Of a stretch of 64,000 nt of DNA, positions 34,953 through 42,228 are shown piece after piece. Every line of letters begins with the position of its first letter. The stretch's first letter is position 1. The translations under genes and the position numbers were made by a program. The notes below the pieces were generated by a model that was not told the DNA's origin, did no database searches, and saw nothing but the letters and a program-made list of their open reading frames with translations. The stretch is from contig CAWDMA010000001.1 in assembly GCA_963803425.1 (NCBI GenBank), positions 806,001 to 870,000 on the forward strand, in the 5' to 3' direction. This DNA comes from DASPWW01 sp963803425. GTDB lineage: Bacteria > Actinomycetota > Thermoleophilia > Solirubrobacterales > 70-9.

Positions 34953-35369
34953 TCAGTCCTCCCTGCCGGGATCCTGACCCGGCTCGTCCTCGTCGAGCTC
35001 GTCGTCCCCCTGCTCCAGCGCCGTCTCGGAAACCGACCCCTGGGCGCCGGGGTGGTAGTGGGTCTGGAACTCCTCGAGCACCTCGTCGCGGCGCTCCTCG
35101 TCGACCGGCACCTCGTCGCTCACCCTCACCCAGTCGGCGCCCTCGTATTCCTCCAGGTTGAACACGCTCTGGTCCAGCGAGGCGGAGTCGTCGACCACGA
35201 CAAGCACCTCGGTCTGCGGATTGAAGTAGGTGCCCGGGTGGACGAGCAGGTCCTCGAGGTCCGTGGTGCCCTCCGCCGGCGCCTCCTCCGCCTCGGTGTC
35301 GTCGATCTCGATCTCGGGATCGGGCGTCACTGTCTCTATGTATATCCGAACTGCACCGCCCGAAAGCAA
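34953..35369 (-). CDS. Acidic hypothetical protein
   Basis: 138 residues with a very acidic composition, from TTG 35369. It has a short hydrophobic start, a conserved-looking middle (VHPGTYFNPQTEVLVVVDDSASLDQSVFNLEEYEGADWVRVSDEVP, in parts) and a disordered tail rich in Glu and Asp. It is upstream of and close to the cupin gene and may act with it. No family recognised; the start codon choice is weak. Confidence 0.5.
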   Translation of the reverse strand: MLSGGAVRIYIETVTPDPEIEIDDTEAEEAPAEGTTDLEDLLVHPGTYFNPQTEVLVVVDDSASLDQSVFNLEEYEGADWVRVSDEVPVDEERRDEVLEEFQTHYHPGAQGSVSETALEQGDDELDEDEPGQDPGRED

Positions 35370-35383
35370 AGGCCGCGCCCCGG

Positions 35384-35842
35384 CTACTGCCCCAGGTTCT
35401 CGAGCTCGCGGAGGCGCCGCTCCAGCTCCGACTCGACGTCGAGCGGCTCCTGGCCGCGTCGCTCCCGGCGCTCGTTCCGGGCGATCACCAGCTGGCGGAC
35501 CTCGGCCCGGATGCCGGGATCGCCGCCCAGCGCGCTCGGTCCGGCCGCGTCGATCAGCCGCCTGGTCTCGGCCTCGACGTCGAGCGGCTGCTCGCCGCGG
35601 GCCCGCTGCCGGTACGCCTTCGCCTCGACCATCTGGCGCACCTCGGCCTCTCGCACGGGCGCCGCCGCCGCCTCCTCGTCGGCTCCCGACAGGTCCTGAT
35701 CGATCGCGAACGGCCCCTTGCCGATCTCGCCGAGCGCCGAGCGGGCGCCGAGCGCGAAGCTGAGCAGCGCGAACGGGATCGCGACGAGCACGCAGATCAG
35801 GAACACGTCCCCGGTGCTGAGCGCGAGCGGCGCTGCCGCCAT
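35384..35842 (-). CDS. Membrane-anchored hypothetical protein with two helical repeats
   Basis: 152 residues from ATG 35842: one N-terminal membrane helix (residues 10-32) and a charged cytoplasmic region. That region contains the same motif twice: EAEVRQMVEAKAYRQRARGEQPLDVEAETRR and RAEVRQLVIARNERRERRGQEPLDVESELERR (each quoted in parts of about 20). These are short helix-turn-helix-like repeats often linked to SHOCT-type tails (RG-x-x-PLDVE). Role unknown. A TACCCT box 6 nt upstream supports the start. Confidence 0.65.
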   Translation of the reverse strand: MAAAPLALSTGDVFLICVLVAIPFALLSFALGARSALGEIGKGPFAIDQDLSGADEEAAAAPVREAEVRQMVEAKAYRQRARGEQPLDVEAETRRLIDAAGPSALGGDPGIRAEVRQLVIARNERRERRGQEPLDVESELERRLRELENLGQ

Positions 35843-35848
35843 CGGTCC

Positions 35849-35854
35849 AGGGTA
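35849..35854 (-). promoter_or_regulatory. -10 box of the repeat-containing membrane gene
   Basis: TACCCT on the minus strand, 6 nt before ATG 35842. Confidence 0.4.
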
Positions 35855-35880
35855 TCCCTCCGAACGCCTGCCGTTGGCGC

Positions 35881-35919
35881 TATGCTTCCCACGTCGATTG
35901 GCTGACTGACCAGTCAATC
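35881..35919 (+). promoter_or_regulatory. Promoter with TetR-type operator upstream of the acyl-CoA dehydrogenase
   Basis: TATGCT (35881-35886) is a likely -10. Ten bases downstream is the dyad TGACTG-AC-CAGTCA (35903-35916) inside a longer imperfect palindrome (35896-35919). TGACTG/CAGTCA dyads are typical TetR/FadR-family sites for fatty-acid genes. Its place after the transcription start implies repression, probably relieved by acyl-CoA. No TetR gene lies in the window. Confidence 0.6.
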
Positions 35920-35959
35920 GGCTGCCGGCGCCCGCTACCGAAAGCCGAGGACCGCACCG

Positions 35960-37180
35960 ATGCCCGACCTGAACCTCACTCCCGAGCAGCAGGACCTTCG
36001 CGAGCTGGCCCACAACTTCGCGGAGAAGGAGATCCGCCCGGTCGCCTGGGACTACGACCGCGACGCGACGTGGCCGCAGGAGATCATCGACAAGGCCTGG
36101 GAGGTCGGCCTGATGAACGTCGAGCTTCCCGAGGCCTACGGCGGCCCGGGCCTCGACCTGCTGTCGGGTTGCCTGATCGAAGAGGAGATGGGATGGGGAT
36201 GCTCGGGGATCGGCACCTCGCTGATGGCGAACGGGCTCGCCGCCACCCCCGTGATCCTGGGCGGCTCCGAGGAGGTCAAGAAGGAGTACCTCGGGATGCT
36301 GATGGAGGAGCCGAAGCTCGCCTCGTTCTGCCTGACCGAGCCCGATGCGGGCTCAGACGTCGGCGGGATGAAGACGCGGGCCGTGCGCAAGGGCGACAAG
36401 TACGTGATCTCGGGCTCCAAGTGCTTCATCACCAACGGCAGCCACGCCTCCTGGTACACGGTGTACGCGAAGACCGACCCGGACAAGGGGCACCGCGGGA
36501 TCAGCGCCTTCGTCGTCCCCCGCGACGCGGACGGGGTCACGGTCGACAAGAAGGAGGACAAGCTCGGGCAGCGCGCCTCGGACACCGCGATGATCTCGTT
36601 CGACGAGGTCGAGATCCCCGCGGGGAACCTGCTCGGCGAGGAGAACCACGGCTTCAAGCTGGCGATGATGACCCTGGACCACACCCGCCCGGGTGTGGCC
36701 GCGCTCGGCGTCGGGATCGCCCGTGCCGCGTTCGAGTTCGCCAGCGAGTACTCGAAGGAGCGGGTCCAGTTCGGGGTCCCGATCGCGATGCACCAGGCGG
36801 TCGCGTTCATGATCGCCGACATGGCGACCAAGATCGAGGCCGCGAGGCTGCTCGTGTGGCAGTCGGCGATGCTGCTCGACGACGGCAAGCGCAACACGCT
36901 GGCGGCCTCGCACGCGAAGCGGTTCGCCGCCGACTCCGCGATGGAGGTGACCGTCGACGCCGTCCAGGTGTACGGCGGCTACGGGTTCATCAAGGAGTAC
37001 CCGGTGGAGAAGCTGATGCGCGACGCGAAGATCATGCAGCTGTACGAGGGCACCTCGCAGATCCAGCGGCTCGTGATCGCGCGCGAGATCCTCGCCCCCC
37101 GCGACATCGACGCCGAGGTCCACACCCCGGAGCAGACCGAGGCGGCCCGGGCCGCCGAGGCGGAGGCGACCCCGGCTTAG
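35960..37180 (+). CDS. Acyl-CoA dehydrogenase
   Basis: A 406-residue FAD enzyme for the first step of beta-oxidation. It shows the FAD-binding segments CLTEPDAGSDVGGMKTRA and CFITNGSHASWYTVYAKT, and the C-terminal RDAKIMQLYEGTSQIQRLVIAREI with the catalytic Glu in YEGTSQIQR, as in short/medium-chain enzymes. Electrons go to ETF. The conserved Arg near the adenine site (VQVYGGYGFIKEYPVEKLMRD) is also present. Transcribed from the TetR-type-operator promoter; convergent with a small membrane-protein gene. Chain-length preference cannot be read. Confidence 0.95.
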   Translation: MPDLNLTPEQQDLRELAHNFAEKEIRPVAWDYDRDATWPQEIIDKAWEVGLMNVELPEAYGGPGLDLLSGCLIEEEMGWGCSGIGTSLMANGLAATPVILGGSEEVKKEYLGMLMEEPKLASFCLTEPDAGSDVGGMKTRAVRKGDKYVISGSKCFITNGSHASWYTVYAKTDPDKGHRGISAFVVPRDADGVTVDKKEDKLGQRASDTAMISFDEVEIPAGNLLGEENHGFKLAMMTLDHTRPGVAALGVGIARAAFEFASEYSKERVQFGVPIAMHQAVAFMIADMATKIEAARLLVWQSAMLLDDGKRNTLAASHAKRFAADSAMEVTVDAVQVYGGYGFIKEYPVEKLMRDAKIMQLYEGTSQIQRLVIAREILAPRDIDAEVHTPEQTEAARAAEAEATPA

Positions 37181-37199
37181 AGCCGGGCCGGGCCGGCTC
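37180..37199. terminator. Hairpin after the acyl-CoA dehydrogenase
   Basis: GAGCCGG (37180-37186) and CCGGCTC (37193-37199) with a 6-nt loop, right at the stop codon and between convergent genes. No T-run. Confidence 0.45.
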
Positions 37200-37213
37200 G
37201 GAGGTGGTGCGGC

Positions 37214-37471
37214 CTAGCCGCGCCGGTTCGGGCTGATCGCGATCATCAGCCCGATCGTCGTGACCACGATCATGGCCAGCACCAGTGCCTGCCACCAGTG
37301 GTCGATCCCGGCGATCGTCGCGTACAGCAGCACGCCCAGGATCGGCACGCAGAGCAGCACGTAGACGGCGGGCCCGGTGTTCGAGCGCGCCCGCAGCATC
37401 CGCTGGCTGCCGGCGTCGCCGAGCTCCATCCGCTCGGTCTGGCTCCGGGTCGTGTAGTCCATGTTCCCCAT
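37214..37471 (-). CDS. Small two-helix membrane protein
   Basis: 85 residues from ATG 37471, with a GGAGGAG ribosome site about 9 nt upstream. A polar N-terminus (residues 1-32) precedes two membrane helices (about 35-54 and 60-79) and a basic end (SPNRRG). It resembles actinobacterial DUF-type small integral proteins but I do not recognise it. It shares the divergent spacer with the PadR gene. Confidence 0.65.
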   Translation of the reverse strand: MGNMDYTTRSQTERMELGDAGSQRMLRARSNTGPAVYVLLCVPILGVLLYATIAGIDHWWQALVLAMIVVTTIGLMIAISPNRRG

Positions 37472-37588
37472 ATCCGTCTCTCCTCCGTTGCAGGACTCGC
37501 CGAACGATACGCCTGTGGGAGGCGGCGCATGTGTGCGCCCGCCACACGCACGCGCCCGCCCGCCGTCGGCGCGTGGCATAGTCGGCCG

Positions 37589-38035
37589 GTGGCGCGCAAG
37601 ACCAAGCCGGTGGCGGCCGCGGTCGCGGAGGCGACCCGCGCCGCTGAGGCGCCCGCTCGACGGGCGCGGGGGCGACCGTCCGACGTGTTCGGCGGCGAGA
37701 TCCGCCGCCGCGACCTGTTCCCGCTGCTCGCGCTGCACCTGATCGCCCGGGAGCCGACCTACGGGAACCGGCTGATCGAGGAGATAGAGGAGATCACCCA
37801 GGGTGTGATCTCGGTCAACCCGAACACGATGTACCCGCTGCTCCGCGAGCTGGAGGAGCGGGGGATGATCGAGGGCCGCTGGGAGCACCCCGACAAGCGC
37901 ACCAGGCGGTACTACTCGATCACCGCGGACGGCCGCCGCGAGTACCGGCGGCTCGTCACTGAGCTGGAGCCGTTCCTCGACTCGGTGATTCGCTCTGTCA
38001 TCCTGATCAAGCGGGAGATCTACGGGGCGGGGTGA
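37589..38035 (+). CDS. PadR-family transcriptional regulator
   Basis: 148 residues from GTG 37589: a basic disordered start, then a winged helix (LFPLLALHLIAREPTYGNRLIEEIEE) with the recognition region VISVNPNTMYPLLRELEERGMIEG and a wing with RRYYSITADGRREY. A C-terminal dimer helix follows. PadR proteins usually repress a nearby gene in response to small aromatics or membrane-active compounds. It is followed 1 bp later by the SRPBCC protein, so it may regulate its own operon. CATAGT lies 5 nt before the start. Confidence 0.9.
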   Translation: MARKTKPVAAAVAEATRAAEAPARRARGRPSDVFGGEIRRRDLFPLLALHLIAREPTYGNRLIEEIEEITQGVISVNPNTMYPLLRELEERGMIEGRWEHPDKRTRRYYSITADGRREYRRLVTELEPFLDSVIRSVILIKREIYGAG

Positions 38036-38036
38036 G

Positions 38037-38489
38037 ATGGCCGTCGTCGAAGACTCGGTTCGGATCGACGCGTCGGTGGCGGAGGTGTGGGCGCTGTACT
38101 TCCAGCCCGACGCGTGGCCCTCGTGGGTGGACGGGTTCGCCCGGGTCGAGTCCGAGTCGGGATACCCCGAGGTCGGCGGGGAGCTCCGGTGGCAGTCGAC
38201 CCCGGCCGGTCGCGGCCGGGTCGTCGAGCGGGTGGTCGAGCACGAGCCGCGGCGGCTGCACCGGGTCGAGTTCGCGGACCCCGAGAGCGCCGGCGAGCTG
38301 ACCACGACGTTCGAGGTGGCGTCCGAGACCGGGACGACCGTGACCCAGCAGATGACCTACCGGCTCGCCGACGGCGGGCCTGTGCGAGCGATCACCGACG
38401 CGCTCTTCATCCGCCCCCAGATCCGCCGATCGCTGCAGCGCTCCCTGGAGCGGCTCAGGATCGAGGCCGAGGCGCTCGCGTCCCGCTAG
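38037..38489 (+). CDS. SRPBCC/polyketide-cyclase-like protein
   Basis: A 150-residue START-like domain. The start matches the pattern VEDSVRIDASVAEVWALYFQPDAWPSWVDGFARVE, with the SWVDG loop typical of SRPBCC lipid- or ligand-binding proteins, then ELRWQSTPAGRGRVVERVVEHEP and an alpha-helix at the C-terminus. One base separates it from the PadR gene, so the pair is coupled. It could bind the ligand sensed by the regulator; this is inference. Confidence 0.8.
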   Translation: MAVVEDSVRIDASVAEVWALYFQPDAWPSWVDGFARVESESGYPEVGGELRWQSTPAGRGRVVERVVEHEPRRLHRVEFADPESAGELTTTFEVASETGTTVTQQMTYRLADGGPVRAITDALFIRPQIRRSLQRSLERLRIEAEALASR

Positions 38490-38522
38490 CCTTCCCGCGT
38501 CAACCAACCCTCGGGAGGCCGG

Positions 38523-39407
38523 ATGTTCGTGTTCAAGACCGCCGTGGTCGGCGCCGGGACGATGGGCGGCGAGATCGCCCAGGTGATCGCGTCCGCGGGC
38601 GTGCCCGTCGTGATGAAGGACGTCCAGCAGGAGTTCGTCGACACCGGACTGGCGAAGGCCCGCGAGGTGACCGAGGGGAAGCTGAACGGCCTCGTCGCAA
38701 GGGAGAAGCTCACCCGGGAACAGGCCGACGAGCAGCTGGAGCGGACGATCGGCCTGATCACCGGCACCACCGAGTACGAGGGGTTCGGTGACGTCGACTT
38801 CGTGATCGAGGCGGTCCCGGAGCGGATGGAGATCAAGCAGGCGGTGTTCGCGGAGCTCGACGCGCTCACCCCGGGTGACGCGATCCTCGCCTCCAACACG
38901 TCGGCGCTGTCGATCTCCGAGATCGGCTCCGCGACCGGCCGGCCCGAGAACGTGGTCGGGTTCCACTTCTTCTACCCGGCGTCGGTGATGAGGCTGATCG
39001 AGGTCGTCGACGGTGAGATCACATCGGAGGAGACCTCGCAGACGGCCGCCAACTTCGCGATGCAGATCCGCAAGAACCCGATCCGGTGCGGGGAGGATCC
39101 GGGCTTCGTCGTCAACCGGATCCTGATGGCGTCGGTCTCGGAGATCTGGCGCCACCAGGACGAGACCGGCCGCACCGTCGAGGAGATCGACAAGGAGATC
39201 ACCGACGCGAAGGCGGCCCCGATGGGACCCTTCTACCTGACCGATCTGCTCGGGCTGGACACCGTCCTGCACGTCGCCGAGCATCTCGACTCCTCCTACG
39301 AGGACGAACGCTTCTACGTCCACCCGCGACTGGTGGAGCTGGTCGGAGAGGGCAACCTGGGCCAGAAGACCGGCCGGGGCTACTACAACCACGGGGAGGA
39401 CGGCTGA
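38523..39407 (+). CDS. 3-hydroxyacyl-CoA dehydrogenase (NAD domain and first C-terminal domain)
   Basis: A 294-residue HCDH. The NAD-binding start is AVVGAGTMGGEIAQVIASAG. The catalytic His lies in VGFHFFYPASVMRLIEVV, where the usual Asn of HFFNP is Tyr. The PGFVVNRILM segment follows. It oxidises L-3-hydroxyacyl-CoA in beta-oxidation. Its stop overlaps the next ATG by one base, and the next protein carries a further HCDH C-terminal domain plus hydratase, so the two probably form one multifunctional complex. Confidence 0.92.
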   Translation: MFVFKTAVVGAGTMGGEIAQVIASAGVPVVMKDVQQEFVDTGLAKAREVTEGKLNGLVAREKLTREQADEQLERTIGLITGTTEYEGFGDVDFVIEAVPERMEIKQAVFAELDALTPGDAILASNTSALSISEIGSATGRPENVVGFHFFYPASVMRLIEVVDGEITSEETSQTAANFAMQIRKNPIRCGEDPGFVVNRILMASVSEIWRHQDETGRTVEEIDKEITDAKAAPMGPFYLTDLLGLDTVLHVAEHLDSSYEDERFYVHPRLVELVGEGNLGQKTGRGYYNHGEDG

Positions 39408-40510
39408 TGGAGGCGGCAACGCGGCAGACCGGCGTCGTGGAGAGGTTCGGGCTGAAGGCGATCGCGGAGGCATGCCGGGTGCTCGACGAGGGCGTGTCGA
39501 CGGCGAAGGACATCGAGCTCGGAATGATGATGGGGGCGGGGATGCTGCCCGGACCGTTCACCCGCGCCGACGAGGCGGGGCTGGACGTGATCGTCGAGCA
39601 GCTCGAGGCCGCGGAGCAGGAGTGGGGGGCAGGCTTCGCTGCGCCGCTGATCCTGCGGCGGCTGGTCAACCAGGGCCGGCTCGGCCGGAAGACCGGACAG
39701 GGCTTGTTCGCGTACCCGCGCCCGGACGAGGGCTTCGAGCAGCGCGACACCGTGCTGCTGGAGACCGACGGCCCGGTCGCGATCGTGTGGCTGAACCGGC
39801 CTCCGACGAACCCGATCTCGCCACAGCTGATGGCCGATCTGGCTGCGGTGTGGGAGCACATCGAGGCGACCCAGTCGCTGCGCTCCGCGGTGATCACGTC
39901 GTCGAACTTCGCGGTGTTCTCGGCCGGGGCGGACATCAAGGAGTTCACGAAGATGACCGACCCGGCCGCCGGCAGGGATCTGCTCGACAAGGGGCACGGC
40001 CTGCTGCGGACGATGGAGCGCTCCAGCAAGGTGACGATCGCCGCCGTGAACTCGCTCGCTCTCGGCGGCGGATGCGAGGTGGCGATGGCGTGCGACGTCC
40101 GGATCGCCGCTGAGTCCGCGAGCTTCGGCCAGCCCGAGGTCAACCTCGGACTGATCCCCGGGTTCGGCGGCACCCAGCGGTTGCCGCGGCTGGTCGGCGA
40201 GTCGAAGGCGCTGGAGATGAACCTGGTCGGAGACCCGATCGGCGCCGGCCAGGCGTACGAGATCGGGCTCGCCAACGACGTCGTCCCCGACCACGAGTTG
40301 CTCGACGCCGCGCTGGGCTGGGCGCGGAAGCTCGCCGGTCAGGCGCCGCTCGCGGTGGAGCAGATCAAGCGGGTGTCGGCGAACGGCGATCTGGACGAGG
40401 GGATCGAGGCCGAGAAGGCGGGCTTCGCGGCCACGTTCGGCTCCGAGGACGCCCGCGAGGGGATCGGCGCCTTCCTGGGGAAGCGCAAGGCGGCGTGGAA
40501 GGGCAGGTAG
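39407..40510 (+). CDS. HCDH C-terminal domain fused to enoyl-CoA hydratase
   Basis: 367 residues. Residues 1-100 are a second HCDH C-terminal domain (FGLKAIAEACRVLDEGVSTAKDIELGMMMG, LVNQGRLGRKTGQGLFAYP). From about 115 an enoyl-CoA hydratase follows, with both catalytic Glu motifs (ALGGGCEVAMACD, SFGQPEVNLGLIPG) and the oxyanion-hole FSAGADIKEF. Classical FadB/FadJ have the hydratase first; here the order is reversed and split across two genes. The last 16 nt overlap the sirtuin frame. Confidence 0.9.
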   Translation: MEAATRQTGVVERFGLKAIAEACRVLDEGVSTAKDIELGMMMGAGMLPGPFTRADEAGLDVIVEQLEAAEQEWGAGFAAPLILRRLVNQGRLGRKTGQGLFAYPRPDEGFEQRDTVLLETDGPVAIVWLNRPPTNPISPQLMADLAAVWEHIEATQSLRSAVITSSNFAVFSAGADIKEFTKMTDPAAGRDLLDKGHGLLRTMERSSKVTIAAVNSLALGGGCEVAMACDVRIAAESASFGQPEVNLGLIPGFGGTQRLPRLVGESKALEMNLVGDPIGAGQAYEIGLANDVVPDHELLDAALGWARKLAGQAPLAVEQIKRVSANGDLDEGIEAEKAGFAATFGSEDAREGIGAFLGKRKAAWKGR

Positions 40511-41268
40511 CCACCGCCGCGGCCGAGCGGCTCGCCGGGCTGCTGCAGGCGTCGTCCTCGACAGTCGCGCTGACCGGGGCGGGGATCTCGGTCCCGTCGG
40601 GAATTCCCGACTTCCGATCCCCGGGAACCGGGATCTGGGAGAACGTCGACCCGATGGAGGTCGCCTCGATCGAGGCCTTTCACGGCGACCCGACCCGGTT
40701 CTGGAGCTTCTACCGGCCCCGGTTCGCCTCGCTCGCCGACGTGCAGCCGAACCCCGCCCACGCCGCGCTGGTGGAGCTGGAGCGTCGCGGGATGCTGGAC
40801 GCGGTCGTCACCCAGAACATCGACCGGCTGCACCGGAAGGCCGGCAGCGAGCGGGTGATCGAGGTGCATGGGAGCATCGACAGCTCCAGCTGCACCGCGT
40901 GCGGGGCGAGCTGGCGGCTGGAGGACGTCGGCGGCCTGTTCGACGAGCAGGGAGTCGCCGTGTGTCCGTGCTGCACGAGCCTCGTCAAGCCCGACGTCGT
41001 CCTGTTCGGCGAGATGCTGCCGGCCGCGGCGATCGCCGAGGCGCAGGCGCTGGCGGCCGGCGCCGACCTGCTGCTCAGCGTCGGCACCTCGCTCGAGGTC
41101 TATCCGGTCGCCGGCCTGCCCGACCTCACCCTGTCGGGGGGCGGCGACCTTGCGGTCGTGACGCAGGGCCCGACGCCGTACGACGGGGATGCCGCGGTAC
41201 GGCTGAGCGGCGATGTCGTCGAGGACCTCGAAGCGGTGATCGAGGCCCTCCCGGACGCGCCCGGATAG
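40495..41268 (+). CDS. Class III sirtuin NAD-dependent deacylase
   Basis: A 257-residue sirtuin with all core motifs: TGAGISVPSGIPDFRS, TQNIDRLHRKAGS, EVHGS, a Zn site (CTAC ... CPCC) and VLFGEMLP. The FYRPR segment supplies the Tyr-x-x-Arg pair used by class III sirtuins (CobB, SIRT5) to hold succinyl or malonyl groups. It removes acyl groups from protein lysines using NAD+. GTG 40495 overlaps the hydratase gene by 16 nt, tying it to beta-oxidation, whose acyl-CoAs are sources of such lysine acylation. Confidence 0.9.
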   Translation: MEGQVATAAAERLAGLLQASSSTVALTGAGISVPSGIPDFRSPGTGIWENVDPMEVASIEAFHGDPTRFWSFYRPRFASLADVQPNPAHAALVELERRGMLDAVVTQNIDRLHRKAGSERVIEVHGSIDSSSCTACGASWRLEDVGGLFDEQGVAVCPCCTSLVKPDVVLFGEMLPAAAIAEAQALAAGADLLLSVGTSLEVYPVAGLPDLTLSGGGDLAVVTQGPTPYDGDAAVRLSGDVVEDLEAVIEALPDAPG

Positions 41269-41340
41269 CGTCACCGACGGGCGGCTGTACCGCGGTCTGT
41301 CCCACAGGCAGATCCAGCTGGTCCCGGACCCACCACGCTG

Positions 41341-41365
41341 AAACCTCAGCCTCAAGCTGAGGTTT
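41341..41365. terminator. Perfect 10-bp hairpin between convergent genes
   Basis: AAACCTCAGC (41341-41350), loop CTCAA, GCTGAGGTTT (41356-41365). It is between the sirtuin stop and the convergent gene's stop; it works as drawn for both strands and has A/T-rich ends. Confidence 0.6.
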
Positions 41366-41369
41366 AGGG

Positions 41370-42218
41370 TCAGGCGCCGGCGCGACGGCGGCGCACGGCG
41401 CGCTCGGAGCGGGCGAGCGTGTCGGCGATCCACTCGCCGCTCCCGGGATCGAGCTCGCCGCGCCGCGCCGCCTCGGCCAGCCGGCTCAGCTCGGGGCGGC
41501 GATCGCGAAGCTCCGCGGCGCTTTCGGCGGTGCGGCCGGCGCCCCCGCCGAGCTCCGCCAGCAGCGCGCCGACCGCGGCGTCGAGCTGGATCGCCGCCTC
41601 CCGGAGCCGGCCCGCATCCACGTCGCTGCGCGCGCGCAGCAGCAGCCCCTCCGACGGCTCCACCCGCTCCTGCCCTCCGAGCACCGCCGCGACCCGCTCG
41701 GCCGGCTGCAGGGTCTCGACCCGGCGGCGGCGTGGCTCCGCGGCGTGCAGCTCGCGGGCGTCGCTCCATCGTCCGTCCGCGACCTGCTCGCCGGCTCCGT
41801 ATCCGAGCCGGGTCGCGATCGCACCATCCCCCGACACCTCGTGCACGAACGGGTCCTGGACGGTCGCCGCGTGGGAGCCGAGCGCCGCGTTCAGGAGCTG
41901 CACCGCGCGGCCCACGTACGCCTGCGCCGCATCAGCGTCGCCGCCGACGCGCTGCAGCCACCGGGCGCCCGCCTCCGCCTCGCCGAGATCCTCGGTCGTC
42001 ACCATCGTCACCCGCGTGATCTCGACCGGCTCCGGATCGGCCCCGGGCTCCGCGGGGCGGGAGCGGAACCGCCTGCGGCGGGCGCGCCCCGCCCCGGCGG
42101 CGCCGATCGTGCCGATCACCAGCACCTCGGTCGGCTCGCCGTCGTCGGCGCGGACCAGGTAGCGGCCGTCGTCCAGTCCCAGCCGCCCAGGGAAGTCGAG
42201 CTGGACGAACGGGAACAG
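41370..42218 (-). CDS. Conserved hypothetical protein
   Basis: Up to 282 residues. The standard start would be GTG 42125, but upstream in frame the sequence LFPFVQLDFPGRLGLDDGRY, then LVRADDGEPTEV, looks like real conserved protein (actinobacterial families start similarly with FVQLDFP...GRYLVR). CTG 42218 is therefore proposed. The middle is a charged helical region, perhaps containing an HBc1-like repeat (RWLQRVGGDADAAQAYVGRAVQLLNAAL), and the end is Arg-rich. It lies 11 bp from the cell-wall hydrolase gene and follows it, so the two may be cotranscribed. Confidence 0.5.
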   Translation of the reverse strand: MFPFVQLDFPGRLGLDDGRYLVRADDGEPTEVLVIGTIGAAGAGRARRRRFRSRPAEPGADPEPVEITRVTMVTTEDLGEAEAGARWLQRVGGDADAAQAYVGRAVQLLNAALGSHAATVQDPFVHEVSGDGAIATRLGYGAGEQVADGRWSDARELHAAEPRRRRVETLQPAERVAAVLGGQERVEPSEGLLLRARSDVDAGRLREAAIQLDAAVGALLAELGGGAGRTAESAAELRDRRPELSRLAEAARRGELDPGSGEWIADTLARSERAVRRRRAGA

Positions 42219-42228
42219 CGCGGCGGCG

